This document shows, piece after piece, positions 15,973 to 25,419 of a stretch of DNA of 33,122 bases. Numbering within the stretch: the stretch's first letter is position 1; each line of letters starts with the position of its first letter. Below the pieces are notes generated by a model. The model was not told the origin of the DNA. It saw only the letters and a list, made by a program, of their open reading frames with translations, and did no database searches. A program made the translations under genes and the position numbers. Where the stretch lies: assembly GCA_016215105.1 (NCBI GenBank), contig JACRLJ010000105.1, positions 1 through 33,122 on the forward strand. The letters run 5' to 3'. The DNA comes from Candidatus Hydrogenedentota bacterium. GTDB taxonomy: Bacteria; Hydrogenedentota; Hydrogenedentia; Hydrogenedentales; SLHB01.

Positions 15973-17384
15973 TGCGCTGCGGAAGGACGATGGACCCAAA
16001 GGGCACGACGTCGTACTGGCGCGTGCGAAGGCTCGGAGTGAGATTCTGTCCTTTCGGTTTTGAATCGCACCGCGTCGCGCACTTTCTGCTCCAGGTAGCC
16101 CTGGCGTTCGCCACCTTGTTGGTCGTGCAGCCCTCCGCGCATGCGGCGCCGATCGAAATCGTCCTGCGAATGGACGATTCCGGGTACGGGCGGCACGAGA
16201 CCATCAAAGGCGCAGCTCTTTCCGACGCCGAGATAACTCGGCGGGTCATCGAAATAGTGACTAAGTACGGCGCCAAGATCAGTATCGCAGTAATCCCGAA
16301 TGTCGTTTCCGGGAGTCCAGGCTACCACCCTGCAAATCCAGAGTACCGGCCGCTATCGTCGTGCCCTGAAGAACTAAGCGTGCTCCGTGACGCGACAAAG
16401 AATCCGAACGTGGAGATATGTCTGCACGGCTGGACGCACGCGGCGCTAAACCGTAATCGGGGTTGGATTTCAGAATTTGGCGGACAACCACTTGAAGACC
16501 AAACCGCCCGCCTAAAACAAGGAAGAGAAGAGCTCGAACACTGTCTTGGTATTCCTATCGACATATTTGTACCTCCTTTCGACAATCACGACCATGAGAC
16601 GTTACAGGCGCTGCAAGTTTTGGGCTTCAAAGCGATATCCTCAGGCGCTCAGAAATCCGACGATGTGGAGGGTTTGCGCTACGTTCCCAACACAGCTTCG
16701 CTAGGGGATCTCCGAAGCGTCGTCGCGAAAGCCAGTCAGTCTTCCGCCCCAGGCTTCATCATGGCCCTATTCCACGGGTTTGACTTCGCAGAAAGTGGTC
16801 TTCCCGGCGCGCAGCTCAGTCTCACGGAGTTTGACGCTTTGCTCGGTGAGATCGCCGCGAACCCAGTCGTTAGGTTTACATCCATTGCAGCTGCGGGTCG
16901 AGTTGGAGAACACAAGTTCGACGCAGCGGAAAGTCAACTCTATGCCATATACAGTGACCGCATAGCTCGCGTTACAGATGTCGCTAGGGCACTGGGGCCA
17001 TTTGGGGCGGCGCTACGATCGCAGATTCCCTCGGCGAAATTGATTTTGCCAGATGTGGCCATGCGGCACACAGCAAAATTCCTGCGCGCGATTGAGATCA
17101 TTGTCGAGCTTGCGCTTTTCGCTGGAGTTTTATCCATCTGCTTCATCCTAATGCGGCTCTTCGGGCGTTCCTATTGGATTCGGATTCCGTCCAGAATCGT
17201 TTTTGCTGCAAGTGGGACGTGCTTTCTCTTCTTTGTGCTCAAGGGCGCATTCGGGATCCTGGGCGCCCAGGGCTTCGGCAGTCGTCTTGTGATGGCTATG
17301 TCATGTACCGCTGCAGTCCTCCTCGCGACGGTGAGTCATTGGCGCAATGGCGGGGCAGAAAAGTTGGTGAGGCGCGGCTTGTGA
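15972..17384 (+). CDS. Polysaccharide deacetylase-like membrane protein (DUF2334/NodB-like, 470 aa)
   Basis: The ATG overlaps the previous stop (TAATG). A signal or anchor helix lies at about residues 36-60 (FLLQVALAFATLLVV, then SAHA). The catalytic part resembles the NodB fold: RMDDSGYG (about 66, in place of TFDDG), HGWTHAALN (about 151, the HxxxH metal motif), FVPPFDNHDHETLQAL, and later MALFHGFDF. Metal-binding Asp and His residues therefore seem present. Two or three membrane helices end the protein (from about residue 375), which is unusual for simple deacetylases. It probably removes acetyl groups from the polymer in the periplasm, in the role of the deacetylases common in exosortase-linked EPS loci. 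Confidence 0.8.
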   Translation: MRCGRTMDPKGTTSYWRVRRLGVRFCPFGFESHRVAHFLLQVALAFATLLVVQPSAHAAPIEIVLRMDDSGYGRHETIKGAALSDAEITRRVIEIVTKYGAKISIAVIPNVVSGSPGYHPANPEYRPLSSCPEELSVLRDATKNPNVEICLHGWTHAALNRNRGWISEFGGQPLEDQTARLKQGREELEHCLGIPIDIFVPPFDNHDHETLQALQVLGFKAISSGAQKSDDVEGLRYVPNTASLGDLRSVVAKASQSSAPGFIMALFHGFDFAESGLPGAQLSLTEFDALLGEIAANPVVRFTSIAAAGRVGEHKFDAAESQLYAIYSDRIARVTDVARALGPFGAALRSQIPSAKLILPDVAMRHTAKFLRAIEIIVELALFAGVLSICFILMRLFGRSYWIRIPSRIVFAASGTCFLFFVLKGAFGILGAQGFGSRLVMAMSCTAAVLLATVSHWRNGGAEKLVRRGL

Positions 17385-17451
17385 TCTATTCCGCTTGCAT
17401 AATGAACGGAGCGCGTGATGCTAACTCCGGGTTGGGGGCGTAAGACATCGC

Positions 17452-18969
17452 ATGGCTGAAAACTCCAGTTGGGTCATGGCGCCGGGAAGCGACCTCAGGC
17501 CGAAAACGCTCGTGGTGGTCTTGATTGGCCTCCTGTTAGTCGGTTGTGTGATTGGCTTGGGGTCCACCGTACTGTTCGAGAAGTTTGACCCCAAGTGGGG
17601 TACGTATACATGTTTCGGTGCGCTTGTAATCGGACTTATCCTAGCGGTCGGCAATTTGAGACACTCTCTGCTGTTTATCGCTGCGTTCACTCTGCCGCTC
17701 AACATCGAAGTACGGATTTTCACCCGAGACAGCGCTGGCTCGAAAGGCATTTTCTTGACCGCTCCCGATATGTGTGTGCTCGTACTGATCGCATTACTCT
17801 TGCTGGGGATGCTCGCGAACAAACGGGAACAAATCCGTTGGTGTCCTCGCACGACGATGCCTTGGCTGCTGTTGCTTATTGGAGTGAACCTGTCTCTACC
17901 GTTCTCGTTTGAGAAAACGCAAACGGTCTATTACGGCGTGGTACTAATCCAGCACATTCTTTTGTACTTTGTGTTTGCCAATCTTTTGAGAACCGAGGCG
18001 GACGTCTCTAGAGCGCTTAAGTTCCTGGTCTTAGGGCTAACATTAGGTTCGGCGTTGTATCTTCTGTCATGCTTCACGGGGAAAGACTTCAACGTGGTCA
18101 CGGGAGAGGCCAAGAGTCTTGAGGGCATGGAAGAGTACGGGGGGGTGGTTCGACCCAGCGGGACGTTTGGCCACCCAATTCAGGCTGGACAATACTTCAA
18201 TGCGGCAGTATGGATTCCCTTGGCGTTGCTTAGCACGACAAGACACGGGCTGACACGCGTACTTCTCTATGCGATCTTTGCGGTCGGGTGTATTTGCACG
18301 GTGTACACCTTGAGCCGCTCTGCCTACATTGGATTTATTGGTGGACTGCTGTGCTACCTGATCTGCGGTGTACGTGTCGGTCTCGTAAGACCGGGGACGG
18401 GCGTCAAGATCGCAGTGATAATATTGCTTTTGCTCATGGTCGTCGGTGGGCTCGCATGGGATCGCTTGACACTTGATGATGGCGGGTCCGGGGAAGTGCG
18501 CAAACCGCTCAATCAACAAGCGATCTACATAGCGCTCAAGCATCCCTTGGTGGGAGTGGGGGCTGGAGCCTACAAGAGCGCGATGTGGGGTAACCAACCG
18601 CCGGGCGTTACGATTCCTTGGCAGAATTACGTACACAACGAGTATCTTCTGTGGTGGGCGGAGTGCGGCACAATTGGGCTGCTGGCATTGCTTCTGTTTC
18701 TATTCTCCGCGGCCCGCACCGGGTTTCGGACACTCAAGAATCGAAGCCTTACGCACAAAGCCGCCGGCTTTGCGCTCGTTTGTATGCTGGCCGCACTCGT
18801 CCCGAACATTTGGTTTGACGCTGGAGTGGTTGCTGCGACAACTGCGTGTGCGCGGCTTATGGCGGTGGTCTTGGGGATAAACGCCGCCGCGATAGCTATA
18901 GCGCAAGAAAGGCAAGGTGTTGAAGCGAAATTGGCCAGTGGTGCGCGTTGCGTCGCGCCGAGTGGGTGA
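17452..18969 (+). CDS. O-antigen ligase/polymerase-like (Wzy_C) membrane protein (505 aa)
   Basis: A polytopic inner membrane protein with about 11-12 helices. The family pattern is seen in GVVRPSGTFGHPIQAGQYFN, then LSRSAYIGFIGG (about 286), a periplasmic loop with HPLVGVGAGAYKSAMWG and YVHNEYLLWWAECGTIGLL (about 390-405), then final helices. It is expected to polymerise the lipid-linked repeat units together with the Wzz-type protein encoded at 9635-11299; ligase and polymerase cannot be told apart by sequence alone. ATG 17452 has only a weak upstream purine tract; ATG 17476 is an alternative. Confidence 0.88.
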   Translation: MAENSSWVMAPGSDLRPKTLVVVLIGLLLVGCVIGLGSTVLFEKFDPKWGTYTCFGALVIGLILAVGNLRHSLLFIAAFTLPLNIEVRIFTRDSAGSKGIFLTAPDMCVLVLIALLLLGMLANKREQIRWCPRTTMPWLLLLIGVNLSLPFSFEKTQTVYYGVVLIQHILLYFVFANLLRTEADVSRALKFLVLGLTLGSALYLLSCFTGKDFNVVTGEAKSLEGMEEYGGVVRPSGTFGHPIQAGQYFNAAVWIPLALLSTTRHGLTRVLLYAIFAVGCICTVYTLSRSAYIGFIGGLLCYLICGVRVGLVRPGTGVKIAVIILLLLMVVGGLAWDRLTLDDGGSGEVRKPLNQQAIYIALKHPLVGVGAGAYKSAMWGNQPPGVTIPWQNYVHNEYLLWWAECGTIGLLALLLFLFSAARTGFRTLKNRSLTHKAAGFALVCMLAALVPNIWFDAGVVAATTACARLMAVVLGINAAAIAIAQERQGVEAKLASGARCVAPSG

Positions 18970-18978
18970 GGTGTGACC

Positions 18979-20601
18979 ATGCTTGAAACGAGTGTGACAA
19001 GACCCCCTCGAATTGAGATTTCCAAGCGGCTGGTGCTCGTCAACTCCGCCAGTTCGCTTGTAACGCGCCTACTGAGCATTTCCGTGCTTGTCTGGCTTCA
19101 GCAGTATCTCTTGAAGCGTATCACACCCGAGGAATACAGCCTTCTGCCGGTGCTCTACTCGGTTATGATGTTTGCCCCGTTGGTGACCACCATTCTTACT
19201 GGCGGTCTCGGTCGCTATATTGTCGAAGCGTATGCGAAGGACGATGAAGAACGCGTTACCCAAATTGTTTCTACGATGTTTCCTATCCTATGCGCCGTGG
19301 GACTAGTCTTCCTCGCCTGCGGCTGGACCTTCGCCTGGTACATCGGCAGCGTCCTCAATATCGCTCCTGAACGGATCTGGGACGCCCGCGTCATGATGGC
19401 CCTGCTCATGTTTTCTGCCGCAATCCGCCTCCCGTTATCGCCTTTCAGTCTTGGGCTCTTCATTCGGCAGAAGTTCGTGTTGCAGAACGTAATTGCCGTT
19501 GGTACCGAACTTTTCCGCCTTTTGCTTTTGTTTGGGCTGTTGTTTGGCGTGAGCACGCGCATCATGTGGGTGATTATGGCGTCCGTCTGCGCTGAAATGC
19601 TGAATCTTGCGATTACCTTGGACGTGTCTCGTCGCGTCGTACCCAACGTGCGCTTTCGCTGCTCCCGCATTCACTGGCCTATCGCCAGGGAGTTGACGAG
19701 CTTTGGAGGATGGAGTTTTGTCTGGAATTTGGCTGACACAATTCGTACGAGCGCCGACGTTCTCATCCTGAACAAACTAGCTTCGCCATTGGACGTAACG
19801 TGTTTTTCCCTCGGGTCTATACCACTACGCCACATGCAGCAGGCATCGTACGCAATACGAGGACCGTTGGCGCCTGTTCTGACGGCGTTGTATGCGAAGG
19901 GAGATACGAAGCGGCTCGCGCGAATCTATCTCCGAGGCGGTCGCTATGCGTTGTGGGTGTCGTTGTTTTTGTGCCTTCCACTAATGGTTTACAGTCGCGA
20001 GTTGATAATCCTCTACGTCGGAGAGAAATACCTCGCAGCGGCTCCTGTAATCACCTTACTGCTAGCTCTATTTCCGATAATGTACGGCAGTGTGATGCTT
20101 CCAGAGTTCTCGCAAGCGACTTCACGTATTCGTCCCGCTGCGGCCCGCCAGGTAGCCATGAATGCTCTTAACCTCCTTCTAACGCTCTATTTTGTCGGGC
20201 CACGGCAAATGGGCGCGTTAGGATCTGCACTAGGCACAACGCTTGGCTTGCTCGTCCTTTTCCCATGGCTCATGTGGCCTCTAGGACTTAAGATGGCGGG
20301 TGTATCTTGGCGACGGTGGCTGCGTGAGACCGTGTGGCCGGGACTGGCGCCCGGCTGCACGGCAGCCGTAGTTTGGTTGGTATTGCGTGTACTCGTGCAG
20401 CCGAGCAGTTGGTGGACTCTTTTTGCGTGTGTTCTTGGTGGGGGTATGGCGTATCTCGTTGTCCTCTTGTTGTCTTGCTTGCACGGCGAGGATCGCGTGG
20501 ATTTGCACCGTTTTTGGTCGACATTTACGGCGATTCTGCGTCCTGCGGGTCTTGTGCGAAAGAGCCCTGCCGTGTACGCAGAATCCGTTTCTAGGGAATG
20601 A
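18979..20601 (+). CDS. Polysaccharide flippase, Wzx/MATE-like (540 aa)
   Basis: It moves the lipid-linked repeat unit across the inner membrane. The protein has about 12-14 helices and the usual start of this group (LVLVNSASSLVTRLLSISVL, then ITPEEYSLLPVLYSVMM). Charged residues in the early helices (LGRYIVEAYAKDDEERVTQI) and the mid-part FGGWSFVWNLADTIRTSADV fit polysaccharide transporters. ATG 18979 was chosen because GAGG lies 7 nt upstream; a GTG at 18973 is too close to that site. It begins 9 bases after the polymerase stop, so the two are surely co-transcribed. A 151-base gap without visible signals follows. Confidence 0.88.
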   Translation: MLETSVTRPPRIEISKRLVLVNSASSLVTRLLSISVLVWLQQYLLKRITPEEYSLLPVLYSVMMFAPLVTTILTGGLGRYIVEAYAKDDEERVTQIVSTMFPILCAVGLVFLACGWTFAWYIGSVLNIAPERIWDARVMMALLMFSAAIRLPLSPFSLGLFIRQKFVLQNVIAVGTELFRLLLLFGLLFGVSTRIMWVIMASVCAEMLNLAITLDVSRRVVPNVRFRCSRIHWPIARELTSFGGWSFVWNLADTIRTSADVLILNKLASPLDVTCFSLGSIPLRHMQQASYAIRGPLAPVLTALYAKGDTKRLARIYLRGGRYALWVSLFLCLPLMVYSRELIILYVGEKYLAAAPVITLLLALFPIMYGSVMLPEFSQATSRIRPAAARQVAMNALNLLLTLYFVGPRQMGALGSALGTTLGLLVLFPWLMWPLGLKMAGVSWRRWLRETVWPGLAPGCTAAVVWLVLRVLVQPSSWWTLFACVLGGGMAYLVVLLLSCLHGEDRVDLHRFWSTFTAILRPAGLVRKSPAVYAESVSRE

Positions 20602-20752
20602 TGAGTATGTTACGGAAAACTTATTGCAGTGTGCTATCCACGCAGAGTTCGGAGGGAGTGGCACTGCGAAGAGTAGTCAGTCGAAATGAATGGAATCGAT
20701 CGCAACCAATAGCTGGCGATGCAGTTCTTCAACATGACCACGAGGGAAGCTG

Positions 20753-21115
20753 GTGAAAACCGAGACTGGATATTCCGCAGCGCCTGCTGTTTCCGTGGTC
20801 ATGTCTGTCTACAACGGGGAACGATACCTGGCTGAAGCGATTGAGAGCATTCTGGGCCAGACGTACAGGGATTTCGAATTCATAATCATTGACGATGGTT
20901 CGACGGATGAATCGCTGAAGATTGTTGAAGGGTACGCCAGTCGAGATAACCGAATCCGCCTGGTTTCACGACCGAATCGTGGTCTTGCGGCCGCGTTGAA
21001 TGACGGGATTGAAATTGCCCGTGCGCCGATCATTGCGCGCATGGACGCCGACGACGTCAGTCTGCCTAAACGCTTCGAGAAACAAATGCTATACATGGCA
21101 CAGCACCCTGAATGA
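20753..21115 (+). pseudogene. GT2 glycosyltransferase, N-terminal part (in-frame TGA)
   Basis: The GTG start follows GAGGGA. The 120 residues hold the nucleotide-sugar half of a GT-A fold: VSVVMSVYNGERYLAEAI, IIIDDGSTDES and the DxD motif in ARMDADD (about 97-101), then RFEKQMLYMAQHPE. Translation stops at TGA 21113-21115. The same frame continues directly with AALGSGKEVIDEKGRLL and the acceptor half, so the gene is interrupted by one stop codon, with no frameshift. The affected position is often Cys, Val or Ile in such enzymes. A nonsense mutation (from TGC or TGT, for example) is the simplest reading. Confidence 0.8.
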
Positions 21116-21160
21116 GCCGCGCTCGGATCCGGAAAGGAAGTAATAGATGAAAAGGGGAGA

Positions 21161-21787
21161 TTGCTGACCCGCAACCCAAGTGAGCACTGTGGTCATGACG
21201 ATATTGCGGAAGGTCTCATGAAGGGGAAATGCTGGATGTTGCATCCCAGTACAATGCTGCGTAGAGACGTGGTCAGGCGAATTGGCGGCTATCGTCCGGA
21301 GTTTCGGGTTGCGCAGGACTATGACCTATGGCTCCGACTCAGTGAGGTCGGACAATTAGCCAATCTGGCCGAGCCGCTGATTCGATATCGCGAACACAGC
21401 CACGCGGCATCGACTCGTCGCGCCGTCGAGCAGTTGGCATTGGCGCGGCGAGCATTTGAGGAAGCGTGTGAGCGACGTGGGGTAACGGGGACGTTTGAAC
21501 TGACCTTGTATCGAGAGGGAGGGCGTACACCGTCAGAGGCCCGTACGTGGTCGTACCGGCATTGCAGATGGATTTCGCTGCTGACCCTCGAAGCAGGCCG
21601 GTGGTCGACCTCGTCTGTATACGCGTGGAAATGTGTTGCGCTAAAGCCCTGGCGTCCTGGAGCCTGGTGGCACGTCGGGAAAACGCTCGTGATATGGGCC
21701 CGACACACGCTTAAGAATCGTTTTTCCGCATCTTCCGCAATGAGTGGTTCGCTTATGAGTGGCGAACCAACGGAGAACGTGAAGTGA
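21161..21787 (+). pseudogene. GT2 glycosyltransferase, C-terminal part
   Basis: This is the acceptor half of the interrupted GT2, in the same frame as 20753-21115. It shows KCWMLHPSTMLRRDVVRRIG, then GYRPEFRVAQDYDLWLRLSE with the ED-like catalytic region of GT2 enzymes, and RYREHSHAAST. TTG 21161 after AGGGGAGA could restart translation, but it would give a domain without the nucleotide-binding half. The stop overlaps the next gene by GTGA. Confidence 0.75.
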
Positions 21788-23049
21788 AGACCGTGCTTAT
21801 CACTCCCCACATTTGTCGGCCCTGGCCCTTGTCGGAGGGCGGCGGTCCGCAACGGACCATGCTGATGCGGAACGCACTGCGCCAATTTGGGGAGGTGTGT
21901 GTCGTTGTGGCGACGCCTTGTACGGACGGCTCGTCGCAGGAACGACGGGAGGTAGATGGCCTGCAACAGATCTTCTATGACGCTGCTCGAGAAACGGGGA
22001 TGTTTCGTGCGCTGCAACTGGTCCTTAGAGGCGATCTGCGGCGCGTCGCGAAGAATTTGGCAATCTACAGCGCTGATTTCTCTCTCGCTGACAGGTCGTC
22101 GTCTGAACAACTTAGGCGGATTATCCGCGAGTTTCAACCTGAACTGGTGGTATGCAGGCTGCTTCCGTGGGCGGTCGCTACCGGCGCCGCATTTATCAAT
22201 GACGTTCCAGTAATTCTAGACTTTGACGACGTTGACTGGCGTGTTCACGAGTCACGTGTGGAGCAGATGGCTGAACATGGGGCGGTGCGGCGTCTGCACG
22301 GCAGGCTTGTGCGGCAGATTGTAGAGCGGAACGCACGAAAGTGTCTTCGACGATTTGCGCACGTCTTTGTCGCAAGCGAGGAAGACCGCAGCGTGGTAGG
22401 CCTGCAATCGTGCTCCGTGCTTCCAAATGTTCCCATTCTTCCCGAAGCCGACGGCGGGGACGGTCCCGGGGAATCATCGAATGAACCGAGTATTCTCTTT
22501 GTCGGGTCATTAGGCAATCCACGAAACGCGCAAGGTTTGGATCATTTCCTTGATCATGTTTGGCCAGACTTGCACAGGGCTGCTCCGGATCTGAAATTGC
22601 GGTTGGTCGGGCCGCTGCCGGATGACGAGAGCGCCAGTGTCGCGCGTTGGCGGAAGATGCCGAACGTCGAGGTGGTCGGGCTCGTTGAGGATATCGGAGT
22701 AGAGTATGAGCGCGCGCTCTTCACAGTAGCGCCCGTTTATTGGGGAGGCGGGACGAAAGTCAAAGTTCTCGAAACCCTTGGACGTGGCAGGACCTGTGTG
22801 CTGACCCCGCATGCCGTCTATGGACTTGGCCACTACGTCAAACACGGCGACAGCTTGCTGTGCGCGGAGACCGACGCCGAGTTCGTTCAGTGCTGCCTTA
22901 AGCTCGTCAAATCGGACAGCTTGCGGCGAAGTCTCGCAACAAGAGGAAGGAAGATCATCCGCGAGCACTTCTCAATCGCGAGATTCAATAGTGCGGTCGC
23001 GAGAGTCGTGGCGCGATTCGCCGAAGCGCATCAGGGAGTCGGAGCATGA
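21784..23049 (+). CDS. Glycosyltransferase, GT4-like (421 aa), tandem copy 1
   Basis: A GT-B-fold sugar transferase that probably adds one residue of the repeat unit in the cytoplasm. The N-terminal half has VLITPHICRPWPLSEGGGPQ and VILDFDDVDWRVHESR; the C-terminal half has ILFVGSLGNPRNAQGLDHFL, LKLRLVGPLP, VEVVGLVEDI and VAPVYWGGGTKVKVLETLGR, the donor-binding region of GT4 enzymes with the conserved Glu. The GTG start overlaps the previous stop. It is similar over its entire length to the next gene, so the two come from a tandem duplication. Confidence 0.87.
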   Translation: MKTVLITPHICRPWPLSEGGGPQRTMLMRNALRQFGEVCVVVATPCTDGSSQERREVDGLQQIFYDAARETGMFRALQLVLRGDLRRVAKNLAIYSADFSLADRSSSEQLRRIIREFQPELVVCRLLPWAVATGAAFINDVPVILDFDDVDWRVHESRVEQMAEHGAVRRLHGRLVRQIVERNARKCLRRFAHVFVASEEDRSVVGLQSCSVLPNVPILPEADGGDGPGESSNEPSILFVGSLGNPRNAQGLDHFLDHVWPDLHRAAPDLKLRLVGPLPDDESASVARWRKMPNVEVVGLVEDIGVEYERALFTVAPVYWGGGTKVKVLETLGRGRTCVLTPHAVYGLGHYVKHGDSLLCAETDAEFVQCCLKLVKSDSLRRSLATRGRKIIREHFSIARFNSAVARVVARFAEAHQGVGA

Positions 23050-24323
23050 GCGGCAAAATGAAGATTCTGCTCATAGTCCCGTATAGCAGGCAACCGTGGC
23101 TTTCGGAAAGAAGTGGGGGTGCGCAGCGAAGTCATCTGCTTTGCGAGGCGCTTCGCCGCCTCGGAGAGGTGTGCCTCGTCGCTGCCATGCCCCGCGCAGA
23201 CAACTCAACGCAGGCGTCCGAAGGAGATACCGTGCGTATCGACGGTCTCCAACAAATTTCGTATAACCCAGCTCGCGAGGCAGGTATCTTTCGCCCTTTA
23301 CAGAAGTTTCTAGTAGCCAACCTGCGCCGCCAAGCCAGGAATCTAGCGATATGCAACGCCGATTTTACCTTGCCTGATGTAGAGTCTGCCGGGAAACTGC
23401 AAACGATAGTGAGAAGTTTTCGTCCGAATCTGGTGGTATGTCGGTGGCTCCGCTGGGCCGTCGCTACGGGAGGCGCCTTTATTCCCGATATTCCGGTCAT
23501 TCTCGACCTGGACATTGTTGATTGGCGTGTCCATGGGTCTCAAGAAGAGCAGATGAGCGGCCGTGGACTCGTCAAACGTATACATAGCCAGTTTTACACG
23601 AGAACGATTGAGTGGAATGCGCGCAGGCGGCTTCGACAGTTTGCGCACGTCTGGGTTGTAAGCGAGGACGACCGTCAGATTATAGGCGGACGGTCGTGCT
23701 CGGTGCTACCTAATGTGCCGATACTCCCTGCGTCCGACGGACAGCGATTTGCTTCAGAGAAGCCAAACCAGCCCAACATTTTGTTTGTTGGCGACTTGGG
23801 ATTCTCATCAAATGCGCACGGATTAAGCCGCTTCTTGGAGCGTGTCTGGCCCCGCTTACATGAAGCGGCCCCGGAACTAAAATTGCGCATTGTTGGTCGG
23901 TTGCCAGACGGAGAAAGCGCATCTATCGCGCGGTGGCGTCGGGTTCCGAATGTGGAGTTAGTCGGGTTCGTTGAAGACCTCGGAGTCGAATACGAGCGAG
24001 CGCTCTTCACCGTCGCACCTATCTATTGGGGAGGCGGGACAAAGATCAAAGTCATCGAGTCTCTTGGGCGAGGCAAGACTTGTGTAGTCACACCGCACTC
24101 CCTATACGGACTAGGGCCTCATGTTAGACATGGCGAAAGCCTACTGTGCGCCCCGAGTGACGCTGAATTTGCAGACGCCTGTCTAAACTTGACGCGTTCG
24201 GAAGACTTGCGCCAGCGGCTTGCGCTGAAAGGTCGGCACACGATTCACGAATACTTCTCGGTCGCAAGATTTAATGATGTGGTCGCAGAGACCGTGCAGC
24301 CATTCGAATTGCCGCGAGAATAA
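23046..24323 (+). CDS. Glycosyltransferase, GT4-like (425 aa), tandem copy 2
   Basis: The ATG overlaps the preceding stop (ATGA). The protein aligns with the preceding one from start (ILLIVPYSRQPWLSERSGGA) to end (FSVARFNDVVAETV). The donor-site region is nearly the same: DLGVEYERALFTVAPIYWGG, KVIESLGRGKTCVVTPH. One change of interest is LDLDIVDWRVHG here against LDFDDVDWRVHE in copy 1, near the acceptor side, where specificity could differ. Both copies appear intact. A 35-base gap separates it from the FkbM gene. Confidence 0.87.
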   Translation: MSGKMKILLIVPYSRQPWLSERSGGAQRSHLLCEALRRLGEVCLVAAMPRADNSTQASEGDTVRIDGLQQISYNPAREAGIFRPLQKFLVANLRRQARNLAICNADFTLPDVESAGKLQTIVRSFRPNLVVCRWLRWAVATGGAFIPDIPVILDLDIVDWRVHGSQEEQMSGRGLVKRIHSQFYTRTIEWNARRRLRQFAHVWVVSEDDRQIIGGRSCSVLPNVPILPASDGQRFASEKPNQPNILFVGDLGFSSNAHGLSRFLERVWPRLHEAAPELKLRIVGRLPDGESASIARWRRVPNVELVGFVEDLGVEYERALFTVAPIYWGGGTKIKVIESLGRGKTCVVTPHSLYGLGPHVRHGESLLCAPSDAEFADACLNLTRSEDLRQRLALKGRHTIHEYFSVARFNDVVAETVQPFELPRE

Positions 24324-24358
24324 AGAAGACCTATGCGACCAAGTACGGAGATCGCGAG

Positions 24359-25327
24359 ATGACTGACCGCATCGGAATGCAAATACCTTCGGTCACGGAA
24401 TCGGCTGACGCAGCGGGTATGGGATTTCCTTTGACCAGACTCAAGTTTGGGGAGCTGGCCCGCCCGCTGATCACCCGACTTCCACGGGGGCGCCACTTCC
24501 TTTACAAGCGTATATTGGGCCCGTTCCTGTCTACAAATCTAGCGGACGCGTTCTTGCGCGAGCGGCTTAGCAATGCGCACCGCATTTTCTTCGATCCGGG
24601 GATTGGCGCGTATATAATTGCCGACCTGCGAGATTGGTGCTCACGGGGTCATTACTTCAGCGCAAAGTACTATGACCAGCTCGTACCGCAATTGATCCGT
24701 CGCTTTCTGGGCCGGGGAGGGATATTCGTCGACGTGGGCGCGAACCGCGGAATTCATGCGCTTTGCGCGGCGCGAGTCCTCCGGAGAACGGGGCACGTGT
24801 ACGCTTTCGAACCAAACCCGGCGGCTTTCAGCATATTGCAGGCACACCTGGCAATCAACGAGATCACGAACTGCACCACATTTAACATGGGTTTGTCGGA
24901 CCGAGTAGGCGAGCTGTCCCTCCGTTGTCCCCATCATTCCGGGGCGGCCTCGTTTGTCGACACCTGTCCAGTGGAAGACTTGGTAACAGTCCAGGTGCAG
25001 ACGCTCGAGCGGGCGCTTGGCGCGCTGCCGCAGAAGGAGAGAATCCTGGTTAAGGTCGATACTGAGGGCTTCGAACACCATGTGCTTACGGGAATGGGTG
25101 CTCTTCTTAAGTACTCCCAACTGCTCGTTGCGTGCGAAATAACTGATGAGTGGCTGGCTAAAGCCGGCTCGTCCGCCGTGGCCCTCTTCAGCTTTATGCG
25201 TGATAGGGGCTATCGAGCCTATGAGCCCGTGCCAGACGGAACTGACTATCGGCTAGTGGAACTCGTGTCACCACTAGATAGGTGGCAGTATGACGTTGTG
25301 TTTATCCGGGGACAACTGGAAGTCTGA
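24359..25327 (+). CDS. FkbM family methyltransferase (322 aa)
   Basis: An SAM-dependent O-methyltransferase family often found in EPS and O-antigen loci, where it methylates sugar hydroxyls. Motif I is GIFVDVGANRGIHALCAARV (about 121-140), followed by VYAFEPNPAAFSILQAHL and, later, ILVKVDTEGFEHHVLTGMGA (about 229-248), the typical FkbM signature. An N-terminal region of about 90 residues precedes the SAM domain. ATG 24359 lies after GGAGATCGCGAG. The stop overlaps a following ATG at 25327, though I place the next gene's start at 25420. Confidence 0.88.
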   Translation: MTDRIGMQIPSVTESADAAGMGFPLTRLKFGELARPLITRLPRGRHFLYKRILGPFLSTNLADAFLRERLSNAHRIFFDPGIGAYIIADLRDWCSRGHYFSAKYYDQLVPQLIRRFLGRGGIFVDVGANRGIHALCAARVLRRTGHVYAFEPNPAAFSILQAHLAINEITNCTTFNMGLSDRVGELSLRCPHHSGAASFVDTCPVEDLVTVQVQTLERALGALPQKERILVKVDTEGFEHHVLTGMGALLKYSQLLVACEITDEWLAKAGSSAVALFSFMRDRGYRAYEPVPDGTDYRLVELVSPLDRWQYDVVFIRGQLEV

Positions 25328-25419
25328 TGTATAGGGCCAAGATTACGATAGCGTACCCAGCGCAATGCGGCAGACAACGACGTGTTGTCGGAGCTAGCAA
25401 GTCGAAAAAGGGGGAGGTA

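Noticed and set aside
21113-21115. Selenocysteine at the TGA of the GT2
   Set aside because: No clear SECIS-like stem-loop follows, and this enzyme family has no known Sec member.
12962-21115. Reassigned TGA (alternative genetic code)
   Set aside because: Several intact genes end properly with TGA, and reading through the exosortase TGA gives no homologous sequence.
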